Both the position numbers and the translations under genes were made by a program. The notes below the pieces were generated by a model. It worked only from the letters and a program-made list of their open reading frames with translations. It ran no database searches and was not told the origin of the DNA. A stretch of 64,000 bases of DNA from Hymenobacter sp. YC55 (GTDB lineage Bacteria > Bacteroidota > Bacteroidia > Cytophagales > Hymenobacteraceae): contig NZ_JARNTX010000003.1 of the NCBI RefSeq assembly GCF_029433095.1, positions 372,001-436,000 of the forward strand, read 5' to 3'. Shown piece by piece: positions 34,645-42,993 of the stretch (positions are counted from its first letter, which is position 1; the number at the start of each line of letters is the position of its first letter).

Positions 34645-35895
34645 CTAGATGGCGTTGAACCCCGGCAAGTCAAGCAAACCAGCGGCGCGGCGCGCCACGG
34701 TTTCAACACTGGCAACATCCGGACCGGTGATGGTCAAGTGGCCCATCTTGCGGCCAGCGCGCGCCTCCAGCTTGCCGTACAGGTGCAGGTGCGTGCCCGG
34801 CAAACTCAGCACGGAGCGCCAGTCCGGCTCCTGTAATTGCCCATTGGCGTCAAACCACACCTCCCCCAGCAGATTGAGCATGATGGCCGGCGAATGCTGG
34901 CGCGGCAACGGCAAGGGCAGGCCCGCCATGGCATGGACCTGCAAGTCAAATTGCGACGCGTCGCAGGCATCTATAGTATAGTGGCCGCTGTTGTGCGGGC
35001 GCGGGGCCATCTCGTTGACTACCAAGCCGCCGTGCTCACTACCGTCTTCCACCACAAAAAACTCGACGCACAGCACCCCGACGTAGCCCAGATGCTGCGC
35101 GATGGAAACAGCCGCCTCGCGCGCCCTAGTTGCTAGGGTGGGTGGCATGTTGCCCACGTAGGCGTGGGTCACAGCCAAAATGCCGTTGACGTGCACGTTG
35201 CGCTGCGGGGCAAAGCTGACGACCTGCCCGTCCCAGCCGCGGGCTACCAGCACCGAACACTCGGCGGTGAGTGGCAACATCTTTTCCAGCACGCAAGCCA
35301 CGCCGCCTAACTCCGCCCAGGCAGCGGCCAGTTCATCGACGGTCTTAACGCGAACCTGGCCCTTGCCGTCGTAGCCCATGCGCGCAGTTTTCAGGATGCC
35401 GGGCAGCAAATCCGCCCGCTCGTCCTGAACAGCCTGCAGCTGATCCGGCGTTTCAATCACCGCGTAGGGCGCGCAACTCACCCCCGACACGTTAGCGCAG
35501 GCCACGAAGTGGGCTTTTTCCTCGATGCGGTTTTGGGCAATACCTACCACGGCTGCACCCGGCGCTACAGGCCTTGTCTGCGCCAGCGTTTGCAAGGCCT
35601 GGGCCGGCACGTTTTCAAACTCGGTGGTAATGGCCTGGCACAGGTGGGCCAATTCGGCCAGCCCGGCCGGGTCGTCGTAGCCGGTCTGGATATGGTGGTG
35701 ACTCACCAGCCCGGCCGGGCTTTGCGCGTCGGGCTCGAGTACGGCGGTGAAGTACCCCAGGCGCTGGGCGGCATGCACAAACATCCGGCCCAGCTGGCCG
35801 CCCCCCAGCACACCTAGGGTGGCCCGCTGACCTGCGGCATTTACAGTGCCCGGGAAAATTGGGGTCATGGCGGTAATGTGACTATCGGCGCTCAT
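34645..35895 (-). CDS. purK: 5-(carboxyamino)imidazole ribonucleotide synthase
   Basis: A 416-residue ATP-grasp enzyme that carboxylates AIR to N5-CAIR in purine synthesis. Landmarks: LGVLGGGQLGRMFVHAAQRLGY at the N-terminus, KTARMGYDGKGQ in the ATP-grasp lid, ECSVLVARGWDG, and NEMAPRPHNSGHYTIDA near the C-terminus with the Mg-binding Glu-Asn region. Its ATG overlaps the purE stop codon by four bases. The N-terminus has ~25 extra residues before the Rossmann motif; a second Met ten residues in is an alternative start. Confidence 0.96.
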   Translation of the reverse strand: MSADSHITAMTPIFPGTVNAAGQRATLGVLGGGQLGRMFVHAAQRLGYFTAVLEPDAQSPAGLVSHHHIQTGYDDPAGLAELAHLCQAITTEFENVPAQALQTLAQTRPVAPGAAVVGIAQNRIEEKAHFVACANVSGVSCAPYAVIETPDQLQAVQDERADLLPGILKTARMGYDGKGQVRVKTVDELAAAWAELGGVACVLEKMLPLTAECSVLVARGWDGQVVSFAPQRNVHVNGILAVTHAYVGNMPPTLATRAREAAVSIAQHLGYVGVLCVEFFVVEDGSEHGGLVVNEMAPRPHNSGHYTIDACDASQFDLQVHAMAGLPLPLPRQHSPAIMLNLLGEVWFDANGQLQEPDWRSVLSLPGTHLHLYGKLEARAGRKMGHLTITGPDVASVETVARRAAGLLDLPGFNAI

Positions 35896-36419
35896 ACGGG
35901 CAGTGTCATGGCGCGAGCGGCCTGCGTTTGTTCGGCGCGAAACGCCTGCAACTTGGTTGCTAAGTCCGGGTCATGCAGGGCTAACAGGCTAACCGCAAAC
36001 AAGGCCGCATTGGCCGCCCCGGCAGTGCCAATCGCAAACGTGGCTACGGGTATTCCTTTGGGCATTTGCACGATGCTGTGCAGCGAGTCCACCCCCTGCA
36101 AATGGCGACTGGCCACCGGCACTCCCAGCACGGGCACCGTGGTTTTGGCGGCCATCATGCCCGGCAGGTGGGCGGCTCCCCCCGCGCCGGCAATGATGGC
36201 CTGCAGGCCGCGCGGGCCGGCTTGTTCGGCGTAGGCAAACAAGTCGTCGGGCATGCGGTGGGCCGACACAACGCGCGCTTCGTGGGCCACGCCAAACTGC
36301 GCGAGAATTTGCACGGCGTGCTGCATGGTGTCCCAGTCGCTGCTGGAGCCCATAACCACGCCAATCAGGGGATTGCCCGGGGCGGTGCTAGGGGTATCTG
36401 AGGGGAAGAGGGTACTCAT
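35892..36419 (-). CDS. purE: N5-CAIR mutase
   Basis: A 175-residue class I PurE that converts N5-CAIR to CAIR. The signature GVVMGSSSDWDTMQHA, SAHRMPDDLFAYA, GAGGAAHLPGM and GVPVASRHLQG are all present. The ATG at 36419 is chosen because the short extension upstream is not conserved in type. purE and purK form an operon with a four-base overlap. A long hairpin in the leader (36466-36505) may influence expression. Confidence 0.96.
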   Translation of the reverse strand: MSTLFPSDTPSTAPGNPLIGVVMGSSSDWDTMQHAVQILAQFGVAHEARVVSAHRMPDDLFAYAEQAGPRGLQAIIAGAGGAAHLPGMMAAKTTVPVLGVPVASRHLQGVDSLHSIVQMPKGIPVATFAIGTAGAANAALFAVSLLALHDPDLATKLQAFRAEQTQAARAMTLPV

Positions 36420-36465
36420 GGAAATCTGGTAAAGGGGACTGGGTAGGCCCAAGTGGTTGATAATA

Positions 36466-36505
36466 AACGCGGCTTCGGGCCTGGTTACGGGCCCGAAGCC
36501 GCGTT
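36466..36505 (-). other. 16-bp stem hairpin in the purE leader
   Basis: AACGCGGCTTCGGGCC (36466-36481) and GGCCCGAAGCCGCGTT (36490-36505) are perfect complements around an 8-base loop, ending 47 bases before the purE ATG. No T-run follows on the minus strand, so it is not a standard terminator. It could be a 5' stability or regulatory structure of the purEK mRNA. Confidence 0.6.
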
Positions 36506-36554
36506 CGGACAGCTGGCGGCTGGACTACGCGTTGTCCCGCTGGTGGAAAAAACC

Positions 36555-36586
36555 GGTAACGGGTATCCGACCGGATACCCGTTACC
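36555..36586 (-). terminator. intrinsic terminator of pyrC
   Basis: GGTAACGGGTATCC (36555-36568) pairs perfectly with GGATACCCGTTACC (36573-36586) around GACC, and on the minus strand the stem is followed by GGTTTTTTCC. It lies about 90 bases past the pyrC stop. A TAGATTTG box (minus, 36601-36594) immediately before it might be the purE promoter. Confidence 0.8.
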
Positions 36587-36673
36587 ACGGCCACAAATCT
36601 ACTGCTGCAACACAAGCAGCAGCCGAAATTCGAGGCAAATCCTGAAAAATACGGGTCTTAGCGCAACGAACTA

Positions 36674-37951
36674 TCAGCGCTCCAGCAGGATGTCCGCACC
36701 AAGAATTACCAAGTCTACCCGGCCTTTCAACGTCTGGTCGATGAAGGGCGTGTTCTGAGATTTGGATTTCATGAATTCCCGCGTGAAAGTTGTTTCCGCT
36801 TCGGTATCGAACAAGACGCACTCGGCTTGCTGGCCCACTTCGATGGTGGGTACCGGCAAATCCATCAGGCGGCGGGGTTCCGCCGAATAGCGCTTCACCA
36901 CCAGGTCCCACCCAAACTTTCCGGGCTCAACAAAATGGTGGTAGAGCGACACCAGGGCCGTGTCCAAGCCGGTGATACCGTTGGGCGCACTGATAAAATC
37001 CTGGGCTTTCTCGAAGGGGGTGTGCGGCGCGTGGTCGGTGGCAATGAGGTCGATTACGCCTTCGATGAGCCCCTCAAGCAGCGCATCACAATCCGCCTGC
37101 GTCCGCAGCGGCGGGTTCATTTTATAGTTGGTGTCGTAGTCGCCGATGTGCTCGTCGGTGAACAGGAGGTGGTGCGGGGCCACTTCCGCCGTCACCTTCA
37201 CATCGCCGCGAGATTTCCACCAGCGAATGGTTTCCATGCCGAGCTTGCTGGACACGTGTTGGATGTGCACGTGCGCGCCTGCCGCCCGGGCCAAACGGAT
37301 GTCGCGGTCGATAATGATTTCCTCGGCGCAAGCCGGCGAGCCTTTGATGCCAAGCCGATAACTCATTACCCCTTCGTTGAGGGCGCGCGGCCCGGCCAGC
37401 TCCGGCACTTCGCAATGGCTGGCAAAAAACATCCCAAACTCGGTGGCGTATTGCATGGCCCGTAGCAGCACCGCCGGGTCGCTGGTGGTATCCCCATCAT
37501 CGGTGAGCATTTTCACCCCGAGCTCGCGCATGCCCTCGATTTCCGCCAGTTCTTTGCCCTCGCGGTTTTTGGTGACGCAGCCGGAGGTGTACACCGGAAT
37601 GCGGGACCGGTCCTTGGCATTTTCCAGCACGGTGGCCACCGAGGTGGCCGAGTCGAGGGCTGGGCGGGTGTTGGGCATCATCACCACGCCGGTAATGCCG
37701 CCATTGATGGCCGCTTCGCTGCCCGTGGTGATGGTTTCTTTGTTTTCAAACCCGGGGGCGCGGAAATGGACGTGGGCATCAAACATGCCCGGCATCAGAA
37801 CCCGACCTCGTGCGTCGATGACGCGGGCCCCCTCGGGAATGGCTAGGTTGGGACCGATGTTTTGAATTATTCCTTCGACAATCAGAACATCGCCTTCGAG
37901 CAGTACGGGTGAATTTTCGGAGGCAATGCGGGCGTTTTGAAGGAGGAGCAT
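36674..37951 (-). CDS. pyrC: dihydroorotase
   Basis: A 425-residue amidohydrolase catalysing the third step of pyrimidine synthesis. Metal-binding His60 and His62 sit in FDAHVHFRAPGFENKETI; VMMPNTRPALDS, HVHIQHVSS, EVAPHHLLFTDEH and the catalytic ATDHAPHTPFEKAQ follow in family order. The protein is of the longer, type I/AllB-like dihydroorotase class rather than the short E. coli type. ATG at 37951 is chosen over an upstream in-frame codon. It lies 95 bases downstream of pyrB on the same strand, and a strong terminator follows. Confidence 0.94.
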   Translation of the reverse strand: MLLLQNARIASENSPVLLEGDVLIVEGIIQNIGPNLAIPEGARVIDARGRVLMPGMFDAHVHFRAPGFENKETITTGSEAAINGGITGVVMMPNTRPALDSATSVATVLENAKDRSRIPVYTSGCVTKNREGKELAEIEGMRELGVKMLTDDGDTTSDPAVLLRAMQYATEFGMFFASHCEVPELAGPRALNEGVMSYRLGIKGSPACAEEIIIDRDIRLARAAGAHVHIQHVSSKLGMETIRWWKSRGDVKVTAEVAPHHLLFTDEHIGDYDTNYKMNPPLRTQADCDALLEGLIEGVIDLIATDHAPHTPFEKAQDFISAPNGITGLDTALVSLYHHFVEPGKFGWDLVVKRYSAEPRRLMDLPVPTIEVGQQAECVLFDTEAETTFTREFMKSKSQNTPFIDQTLKGRVDLVILGADILLER

Positions 37952-38046
37952 GGATTCAAGAGTGCTGTAAACGGGCAAAGGGGTAGGGAATATTCTGGCT
38001 GTTAGAAAAGAAAATACACGGCTAAACCAGCCGCCTCGTCCGGCGT

Positions 38047-39030
38047 TTAGGGCACAATCGCCGTTGAGTTAGCTTTCTGCCGGGCGGCATACGTCGATTC
38101 CTGCCGCGGGAATTCCCCGCCCGGCGTCAGCCAGTCGAGCACGGCCATGCGAATGGAAATCCCGTTTTCAACCTGGTTGGTAATCAAACTGCGCTCATAG
38201 TCCATGACGGCGTCGCACAGCTCGACTCCTCGGTTCACGGGGCCGGGGTGCATGATGTAGAGGCCACGGTCGCTGATTTCTGCTAGCCGGGCGTTGGTGA
38301 TGCCATAGACCCGGTGATATTCCCGGACATTGGGGAAAAACTGCACGTCCTGGCGCTCCATCTGCACGCGAAGCAAATACACAATATCGGGTGCCCAAGC
38401 CATAGCCGCTTGATAGTCGGTGAAGCGAGGGATGGTGGCCGGGCCGTACTTGGGCACCAGCGACCCCGGGCCGAGGTAAGCGACTTCCACGCCCAGCTTT
38501 TGCAGCAAGGTGCTGGTAGAGCGCGCGACGCGGGAGTGGAGAATATCGCCGATGATGAGGACTCTTTTGCCCCTCGGGTCGGGGAATTTCTCTTTGATGG
38601 TGAAAGCGTCCAGCAGGGCCTGGGTGGGGTGCTCGTGCGCCCCGTCGCCGGCATTGATAACCGACGCCGTGGTTTGGCGGGCAATCATGCCGGGCAAGCC
38701 AGAGTGACTATGGCGAACAACGATGTAGTCGGTGCGCATAGCCTGGAGCGTCTCGATGGTCTCGCGCACCGATTCGCCCTTGGTGATGGAGGAGTGGGCA
38801 ACGTTGAAATTCGTTACCTCCGCCGAGAGGCGTTTGGCCGCGACCTCGAAGGAGGAGTGCGTCCGGGTGCTGGCTTCATAGAACAGCATGAGCACGGACT
38901 TACCCTCGAGGGCGGGCACTTTTTTCACCGAGCGGGTGAAAAGTTTTTTAAAGGAGGTGGATTGGTCGAGCAGGAACTCGATTTCCTCACGGTGGAGGGA
39001 GGCGATGTCGAGCAGGTCTTTACGTGCCAT
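38047..39030 (-). CDS. pyrB: aspartate carbamoyltransferase catalytic subunit
   Basis: A 327-residue enzyme joining carbamoyl phosphate and aspartate. The carbamoyl-phosphate motif FYEASTRTHSSFE, HEHPTQALLDAFTI and the aspartate-loop region MHPGPVNRGVEL are all present. No pyrI regulatory subunit gene is adjacent. pyrB precedes pyrC on the minus strand, and about 200 bases upstream sits a terminator with a small transcript unit, which could be an independent RNA or an attenuating leader. Confidence 0.96.
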   Translation of the reverse strand: MARKDLLDIASLHREEIEFLLDQSTSFKKLFTRSVKKVPALEGKSVLMLFYEASTRTHSSFEVAAKRLSAEVTNFNVAHSSITKGESVRETIETLQAMRTDYIVVRHSHSGLPGMIARQTTASVINAGDGAHEHPTQALLDAFTIKEKFPDPRGKRVLIIGDILHSRVARSTSTLLQKLGVEVAYLGPGSLVPKYGPATIPRFTDYQAAMAWAPDIVYLLRVQMERQDVQFFPNVREYHRVYGITNARLAEISDRGLYIMHPGPVNRGVELCDAVMDYERSLITNQVENGISIRMAVLDWLTPGGEFPRQESTYAARQKANSTAIVP

Positions 39031-39227
39031 ACCGAAATTGAGGAAAATGAAGTTGACTAGCTAAAATGGACAAGGTGACGTCTTATCTGCCACTACCCCT
39101 GGCGGAGAATTGGGCTGCCGGTGTGGGCCGAGGCGCTGGCCGCCGCCGCATCTGGCAAAGCGGGTGTTGGCGTTTGTATGAGATAATACTTGGTTGTAGG
39201 GCCACAGCCGACGAACTTAACGGACAT

Positions 39228-39256
39228 AAAAAAACCGTTTCGAAATCCGAAACGGT
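39228..39256 (-). terminator. intrinsic terminator upstream of pyrB
   Basis: ACCGTTTCG (39234-39242) pairs with CGAAACGGT (39248-39256) around AAATC, and on the minus strand the stem runs into seven T residues. No protein gene ends here, so it terminates a short upstream RNA or acts as an attenuator before pyrB. Confidence 0.75.
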
Positions 39257-39400
39257 AGCGGGGCAACACAGAGAAAAAACAACGGAAATACCAGAGGTAA
39301 AATCGGGAGAACCGATGGTGGCGAAGACCTTCCGGTCCACTCGCGGTTCCCAGCCGAGCAGGGTCCCACGCTTCATCAACAAGTTTTTTGGTTGAAGCAT
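39234..39400 (-). ncRNA. candidate small RNA or pyrB leader RNA
   Basis: On the minus strand a perfect -7 box (TAGCTTTG, 39412-39405) is followed by about 165 bases ending in a terminator. The predicted RNA opens with a hairpin (GCTTCA...TGAAGC), contains GACC-GGAA-GGTC with a GNRA tetraloop flanked by GTGG/CCAC, then ATCGG-TTCT-CCGAT, and ends in the terminator stem. Open frames across it have no protein-like composition. It does not match tRNA, tmRNA, SRP RNA or 6S RNA features that I can recognise. It lies upstream of pyrB on the same strand. Confidence 0.4.
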
Positions 39401-39744
39401 AATGCAAAGCTACGGCATTGTTACGTATCCTTTAAGCATGTTAAGCAAGAATTTCTGTTGAGGTGCACGCAATGCCGGTATTATGCTCGTAGGCCCCATC
39501 GCAGACCAGGAGTTAGACGTCACCAAGGTTCTGCTCTGCATAACCAAAAAGGCCGTTCCATACCTAAAAGCCTGCGCTGAAGCTGCAAGTACTGGCTCAC
39601 ACGCTGCCCTTCGGCAGCTGATGCGGCCAACTAGTTGAAACCCATACTTAGCTCTTTTGCCACTTACCAGCCCGCAAGTAGTTGGTGGCTACAACTCTTG
39701 ATTAGCGGCAAGGAATGCTACGAACCGGCATGGCCCGTCTGAAT

Positions 39745-40524
39745 CTACTGGGCGCCGGCTGGAAAGGGCACACTCGTCAGGCGTGCAAACGCGGCTAATA
39801 GCTGCTCCTGCACGGCAACGTCGGCGGCTTGCGGGTGGGTGGCACTGGGCCGCTGGTGGTAGAGGTACTGGCCAGTGGTATGGGCGGCGGGGTCGGTGCC
39901 GGCTGCCAGCCAGACCTGGGTTTTCGCGCCTTTTGTTAGGTTGTCCGGGGCGCCGGCACCACCCATTTTGGTGGGTACCCAACCAGGGTCCACAGCATTG
40001 GCCAATACCTCGGGCCAGTGGCGGGCTACGGCGCGAGCCAGTAGTAAGTCGTGCAGCTTGGAGTCGCAGTAGGCCTGCGTTGTGTTCCAGGGCCGTTCTT
40101 GCCAGGTCAAGTCGCGCAGGCTGGCGTCGCCTTGGCGGTGCATGCCCGAGCTGAGGTACACCAGCCGAGTGGGCTGCGTGAGTAGGCAAGTCAGCACGTA
40201 GGGCGCCAGCGAGTTGACGGCTAGTAGCAGGGGGAAGCCATCGGCTGTGCGTGTTAGGTTGGATACCTGATAAACGCCCGCGTTGAAAATGACAGCCTCA
40301 AAAGGCCCCGACTCGTTCGCCTGCTCGGCGACCTGGTGCATGCCGGCTAGCGTGGAGAGGTCGCCGTGTACGGCGGCTTGGGCCTGCGGCACGGCGGCTA
40401 GAGCCTCTTGCGCCCGCTGGGGGTTGCGGGCGTGCACCACCACTTGGTGGCCTTGTTGCACTAGTTGGCGGGCGGCCAGCTGACCCAGGCCATCGGCCGA
40501 GCCAGTGATGAAAATACGTGCCAT
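39745..40524 (-). CDS. short-chain dehydrogenase/reductase
   Basis: A 259-residue SDR with the nucleotide loop TGSADGLGQLAA, VIFNAGVY, VYLSSGMHR and the catalytic AYCDSKLHD (Tyr-x-x-x-Lys). The C-terminal region WVPTKMGGAGAPDNLTKGAKTQVWLAAG is typical of retinol-dehydrogenase-like SDRs of soil bacteria. It has no regulator in the same orientation, but a 15-base direct repeat lies about 40-75 bases upstream. Substrate unknown. Confidence 0.9.
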   Translation of the reverse strand: MARIFITGSADGLGQLAARQLVQQGHQVVVHARNPQRAQEALAAVPQAQAAVHGDLSTLAGMHQVAEQANESGPFEAVIFNAGVYQVSNLTRTADGFPLLLAVNSLAPYVLTCLLTQPTRLVYLSSGMHRQGDASLRDLTWQERPWNTTQAYCDSKLHDLLLARAVARHWPEVLANAVDPGWVPTKMGGAGAPDNLTKGAKTQVWLAAGTDPAAHTTGQYLYHQRPSATHPQAADVAVQEQLLAAFARLTSVPFPAGAQ

Positions 40525-40565
40525 GCGGAGTGCTTTTAGCGAGGGGCGTGAATCCGATAGCTTAC

Positions 40566-40597
40566 GTGTTCGAAGCAGTAGGGTGTTCGAAGCAGTA
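40566..40597 (-). repeat. tandem 15-base direct repeat upstream of SDR
   Basis: GTGTTCGAAGCAGTA occurs at 40566-40580 and 40583-40597, 17 bases apart. Each copy contains the palindrome TTCGAA. The location just before the SDR start suggests a promoter-proximal regulator site, but a simple duplication cannot be excluded. Confidence 0.45.
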
Positions 40598-40777
40598 CTC
40601 GGAGTCGGTTACGGGGCAGCATTTCTATTTTCGTGGATTCGGTGAACACCCTACGCCTTAATGGGTCAGTACTGCAAACCGACCCTCCAACGCACGATAT
40701 CCACGTCCACCCGGGCGTGCCCCGCCCACCCGCCTTTCTACTTGCTCGGGATAAGGCCAATACCACGCGCCTTTGGT

Positions 40778-41194
40778 TTACGCCAGGGCCTTTTCGCGGG
40801 CGAGTTGCTTGTATTTCTCCACAGCCGCGTCTTTCCCGGTCTGGAGTTCTGCCAGCAAGTTAGGGTCGGCGATGGTGGAACAATGCTTGGCCCCCCACAG
40901 CACGAGTTCGATAATAATGGGGACGATATCCACACCTTTTTCGGTGAGGCGGTAGGTGAACTTCGATTTCTTGTCGGCGGCCACGGCCTTGGTCAAGATG
41001 CCTTGGGCCTCGAGCACCGCCAAGCGGTCAGCCAGAATGTTGGTGGCAATTTTCTCTTCTGACTGCAGGAATTGCCCATAAGTGGACTTGTTGGCGAATA
41101 CCATATCCCGCAGAATAAGTAGGGTCCATTTGTCTCCCAACACGTCGAGTGACGTGCTAACGGGGCAGGTAGAACGCTGTTTGAGCTCTTTCAT
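40778..41194 (-). CDS. HxlR-family transcriptional regulator
   Basis: A 138-residue winged-helix regulator. CPVSTSLDVLGDKWTLLILRDMVF contains the N-terminal Cys characteristic of HxlR sensors, followed by LQSEEKIATNILADRLAVLEAQGILTK and a wing ending in YRLTEKGVDIVPIIIEL. ATG at 41194 is chosen; the longer frame starts inside the divergent promoter. It is transcribed away from the NAD(P)H-binding gene at 41380, and two matching palindromes lie between the two genes, so it almost certainly controls both. Confidence 0.92.
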   Translation of the reverse strand: MKELKQRSTCPVSTSLDVLGDKWTLLILRDMVFANKSTYGQFLQSEEKIATNILADRLAVLEAQGILTKAVAADKKSKFTYRLTEKGVDIVPIIIELVLWGAKHCSTIADPNLLAELQTGKDAAVEKYKQLAREKALA

Positions 41195-41213
41195 AATAAA
41201 AGATTTATTTTTT

Positions 41214-41265
41214 ACTTGCTTTTTGCAAGTAATATGTTCTACATTTGCACTTGCAATTCGCAAGC
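41214..41265. promoter_or_regulatory. paired HxlR operator with -7 box between
   Basis: ACTTGC-TTTTT-GCAAGT (41214-41230) and ACTTGC-AATTC-GCAAGC (41249-41265) are near-identical inverted repeats with five-base spacers, their centres 35 bases apart. Between them lies TACATTTG (41240-41247), an exact TAnnTTTG box for the plus-strand gene at 41380. A regulator bound to both sites would bracket the promoter, favouring repression. Confidence 0.7.
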
Positions 41266-41379
41266 AAATATACACAGCTTTTGTTTCTGACGCCACGGGG
41301 CCTTGGTCTAATCCAACACCGGGCGTCTCACTACATCTCCTAACCGACCACGCAGTAGTGGTCATCATTTCTGTTCACC

Positions 41380-42243
41380 ATGATTTTAGTAACGGGAGCC
41401 ACCGGTGGCTTAGGCCACGAAACCATCGACTTCTTGCTCACGACAACCCCGGCCGCGGAAATCGCCGCCTTGGTGCGTGACGTCAGCAAAGCCACGGACC
41501 TCGCGCAGCGGGGCGTAGACGTCCGGCAAGCCGACTACTTCGACTACCCCGCCCTAGTGCACGCCTTCCGGGGCGTCGAGAAAGTGCTGCTCGTGTCCGC
41601 CGTGGCGTTCACCGACCGGCTAAGTCAGCACCGCAATGTCATCGACGCGGCGAAGGAAGCCGGGGTTAAGCACTTGTTTTACACCAGCATCCAGCGCAGC
41701 AGTAATTTTGTGCTGCAGGAGGTTACGGAAAGCGACCTGGCTACCGAGGCCTACCTTAAAGCGTCCGGGCTGGTCTACACCATTCTTCGAAACGGCTACT
41801 ACTTCGATGGCCTGGGGTACTTGATTGGGAGCGAGGTGCCGGACGCGGAGATACGCTTCACGGCGGGAGAGGGCAAGGTGGCATTCGTTACGCGGACCGA
41901 CCTAGCCGCTGCCACGGCCGCCTTGCTCACCAGCGAAGGGCATGACAATCAAGAATACACCCTGACTGGGAGCGAAGCCTATTCGTTTCACGACATCGCC
42001 CAGGAACTCTCCACCTTAGCGGGCCGGCCCATCACGTACCACAGCAGCGAACTGGCGCCCTACATCGCGCAGAAAGTAGCCGCTGGCCTTCCCGAACCCG
42101 TCGCCAACTTCTTCGCTCAGTGGGGTGCCGCCACCAAACACGGCATGCTGGCTGGAACGGACAATACTGTCGAGCGGCTACTGGGCCGCAAACCAACTTC
42201 GCTGCGGGAGTATCTGAAAACAACGTATTTCCCGGAAGCCTAA
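41380..42243 (+). CDS. NmrA-like NAD(P)H-binding protein (quinone oxidoreductase 2 type)
   Basis: A 287-residue atypical SDR: VTGATGGLGHETIDFLL at the N-terminus, VRDVSKATDLAQRGVDVRQADYFD, then KHLFYTSIQRSS in place of the classical Tyr-x-x-x-Lys. It resembles QorB-type NADPH:quinone reductases and NmrA-family redox sensors. It begins a plus-strand series with the next two oxidoreductase genes, controlled by the divergent HxlR regulator. A role in quinone or electrophile detoxification is likely by analogy with HxlR/QorB pairs. Confidence 0.88.
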   Translation: MILVTGATGGLGHETIDFLLTTTPAAEIAALVRDVSKATDLAQRGVDVRQADYFDYPALVHAFRGVEKVLLVSAVAFTDRLSQHRNVIDAAKEAGVKHLFYTSIQRSSNFVLQEVTESDLATEAYLKASGLVYTILRNGYYFDGLGYLIGSEVPDAEIRFTAGEGKVAFVTRTDLAAATAALLTSEGHDNQEYTLTGSEAYSFHDIAQELSTLAGRPITYHSSELAPYIAQKVAAGLPEPVANFFAQWGAATKHGMLAGTDNTVERLLGRKPTSLREYLKTTYFPEA

Positions 42244-42397
42244 CCGCTCGGAGCGCCGGCCGATACCCAGTGCCTCAAGCCAAGCGGGCCAGGCAAACGC
42301 TTTCCCATAGCAACTCACTTGCTTGATTCCAGCCGAATTCTATGCGGCAGTTTCCCGCTTGCTCGCAAGCGAGTTTTTCTATCTCAAGACCATTCCC

Positions 42398-42991
42398 ATG
42401 ACCATCGGATTTATCGGACTAGGCCGCGTCGGCAGGGCGCTAGCCGTGAAGAGTGTGCAGGCAGGTAACCGCGTGATTCTCAGCAATAGCCGAGGCCCCG
42501 ACTCCCTTACCAGCTACGTGGCCGAGCTAGGTCCTTTGGCCTGTGCAGGCACCGTCGCCGAGGCGGCCCAAGCCGAGGTGGTGTTTCTGGCCGTGCGCTG
42601 GGCCGACATCAGCTCAGCCCTGCAAGGCCTGCCCAGCTGGAACAACCGCATCGTCGTCGACACCAACAACCCCATCCTCTCCGATGGCACCTTCGTGGAC
42701 CTAGGCGAGAAGACTTCCAGTGAGCTGGTGGCAACCCAGCTGCCGGGCGCCCGGGTGGTAAAAGCCTTTAATAGCCTGTTTGCCGCCTGGATAGAGGATG
42801 AACCTGTGCAGCCGGCGGGCAAGCGGGTCGTGTTCGTGAGCGGTGATGATGTTGAAGCCAAGCACACCGTCAAGGAACTGATTGCCGCCATGGGTTTTGC
42901 CCCCATCGACCTAGGTGGACTGGTGGAAGGAGGGCGGCTTCAGCAAGCCGGCCAGCCCTTGGCCGCCCTCAACTTACTGTTAACAAACTAA
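42398..42991 (+). CDS. NADPH-dependent F420-reductase-like protein
   Basis: A 197-residue Rossmann protein beginning TIGFIGLGRVGRALAVKSVQAG, followed by VVFLAVRWADISSAL, VVDTNNPI and ARVVKAFNSLFAAWI, matching the NADP oxidoreductase coenzyme-F420-dependent family. Bacteroidota lack F420, so the electron partner is probably another small molecule. ATG at 42398 is chosen since the family always starts at this Rossmann strand; the frame opens earlier. It ends two bases before the next gene's ATG. Confidence 0.87.
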   Translation: MTIGFIGLGRVGRALAVKSVQAGNRVILSNSRGPDSLTSYVAELGPLACAGTVAEAAQAEVVFLAVRWADISSALQGLPSWNNRIVVDTNNPILSDGTFVDLGEKTSSELVATQLPGARVVKAFNSLFAAWIEDEPVQPAGKRVVFVSGDDVEAKHTVKELIAAMGFAPIDLGGLVEGGRLQQAGQPLAALNLLLTN

Positions 42992-42993
42992 TC

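Noticed and set aside
39256..39400. T-box riboswitch suggested by GGGAACCGCG upstream of pyrB
   Set aside because: The motif has an extra base relative to the T-box consensus, the RNA is too short for a specifier stem, and pyrB is not an amino-acid-responsive gene.
39234..39400. SRP RNA suggested by ACC-GGAA-GGT hairpin
   Set aside because: The flanking symmetrical loop (GTCAG/AGCAG) that defines SRP helix 8 is missing.
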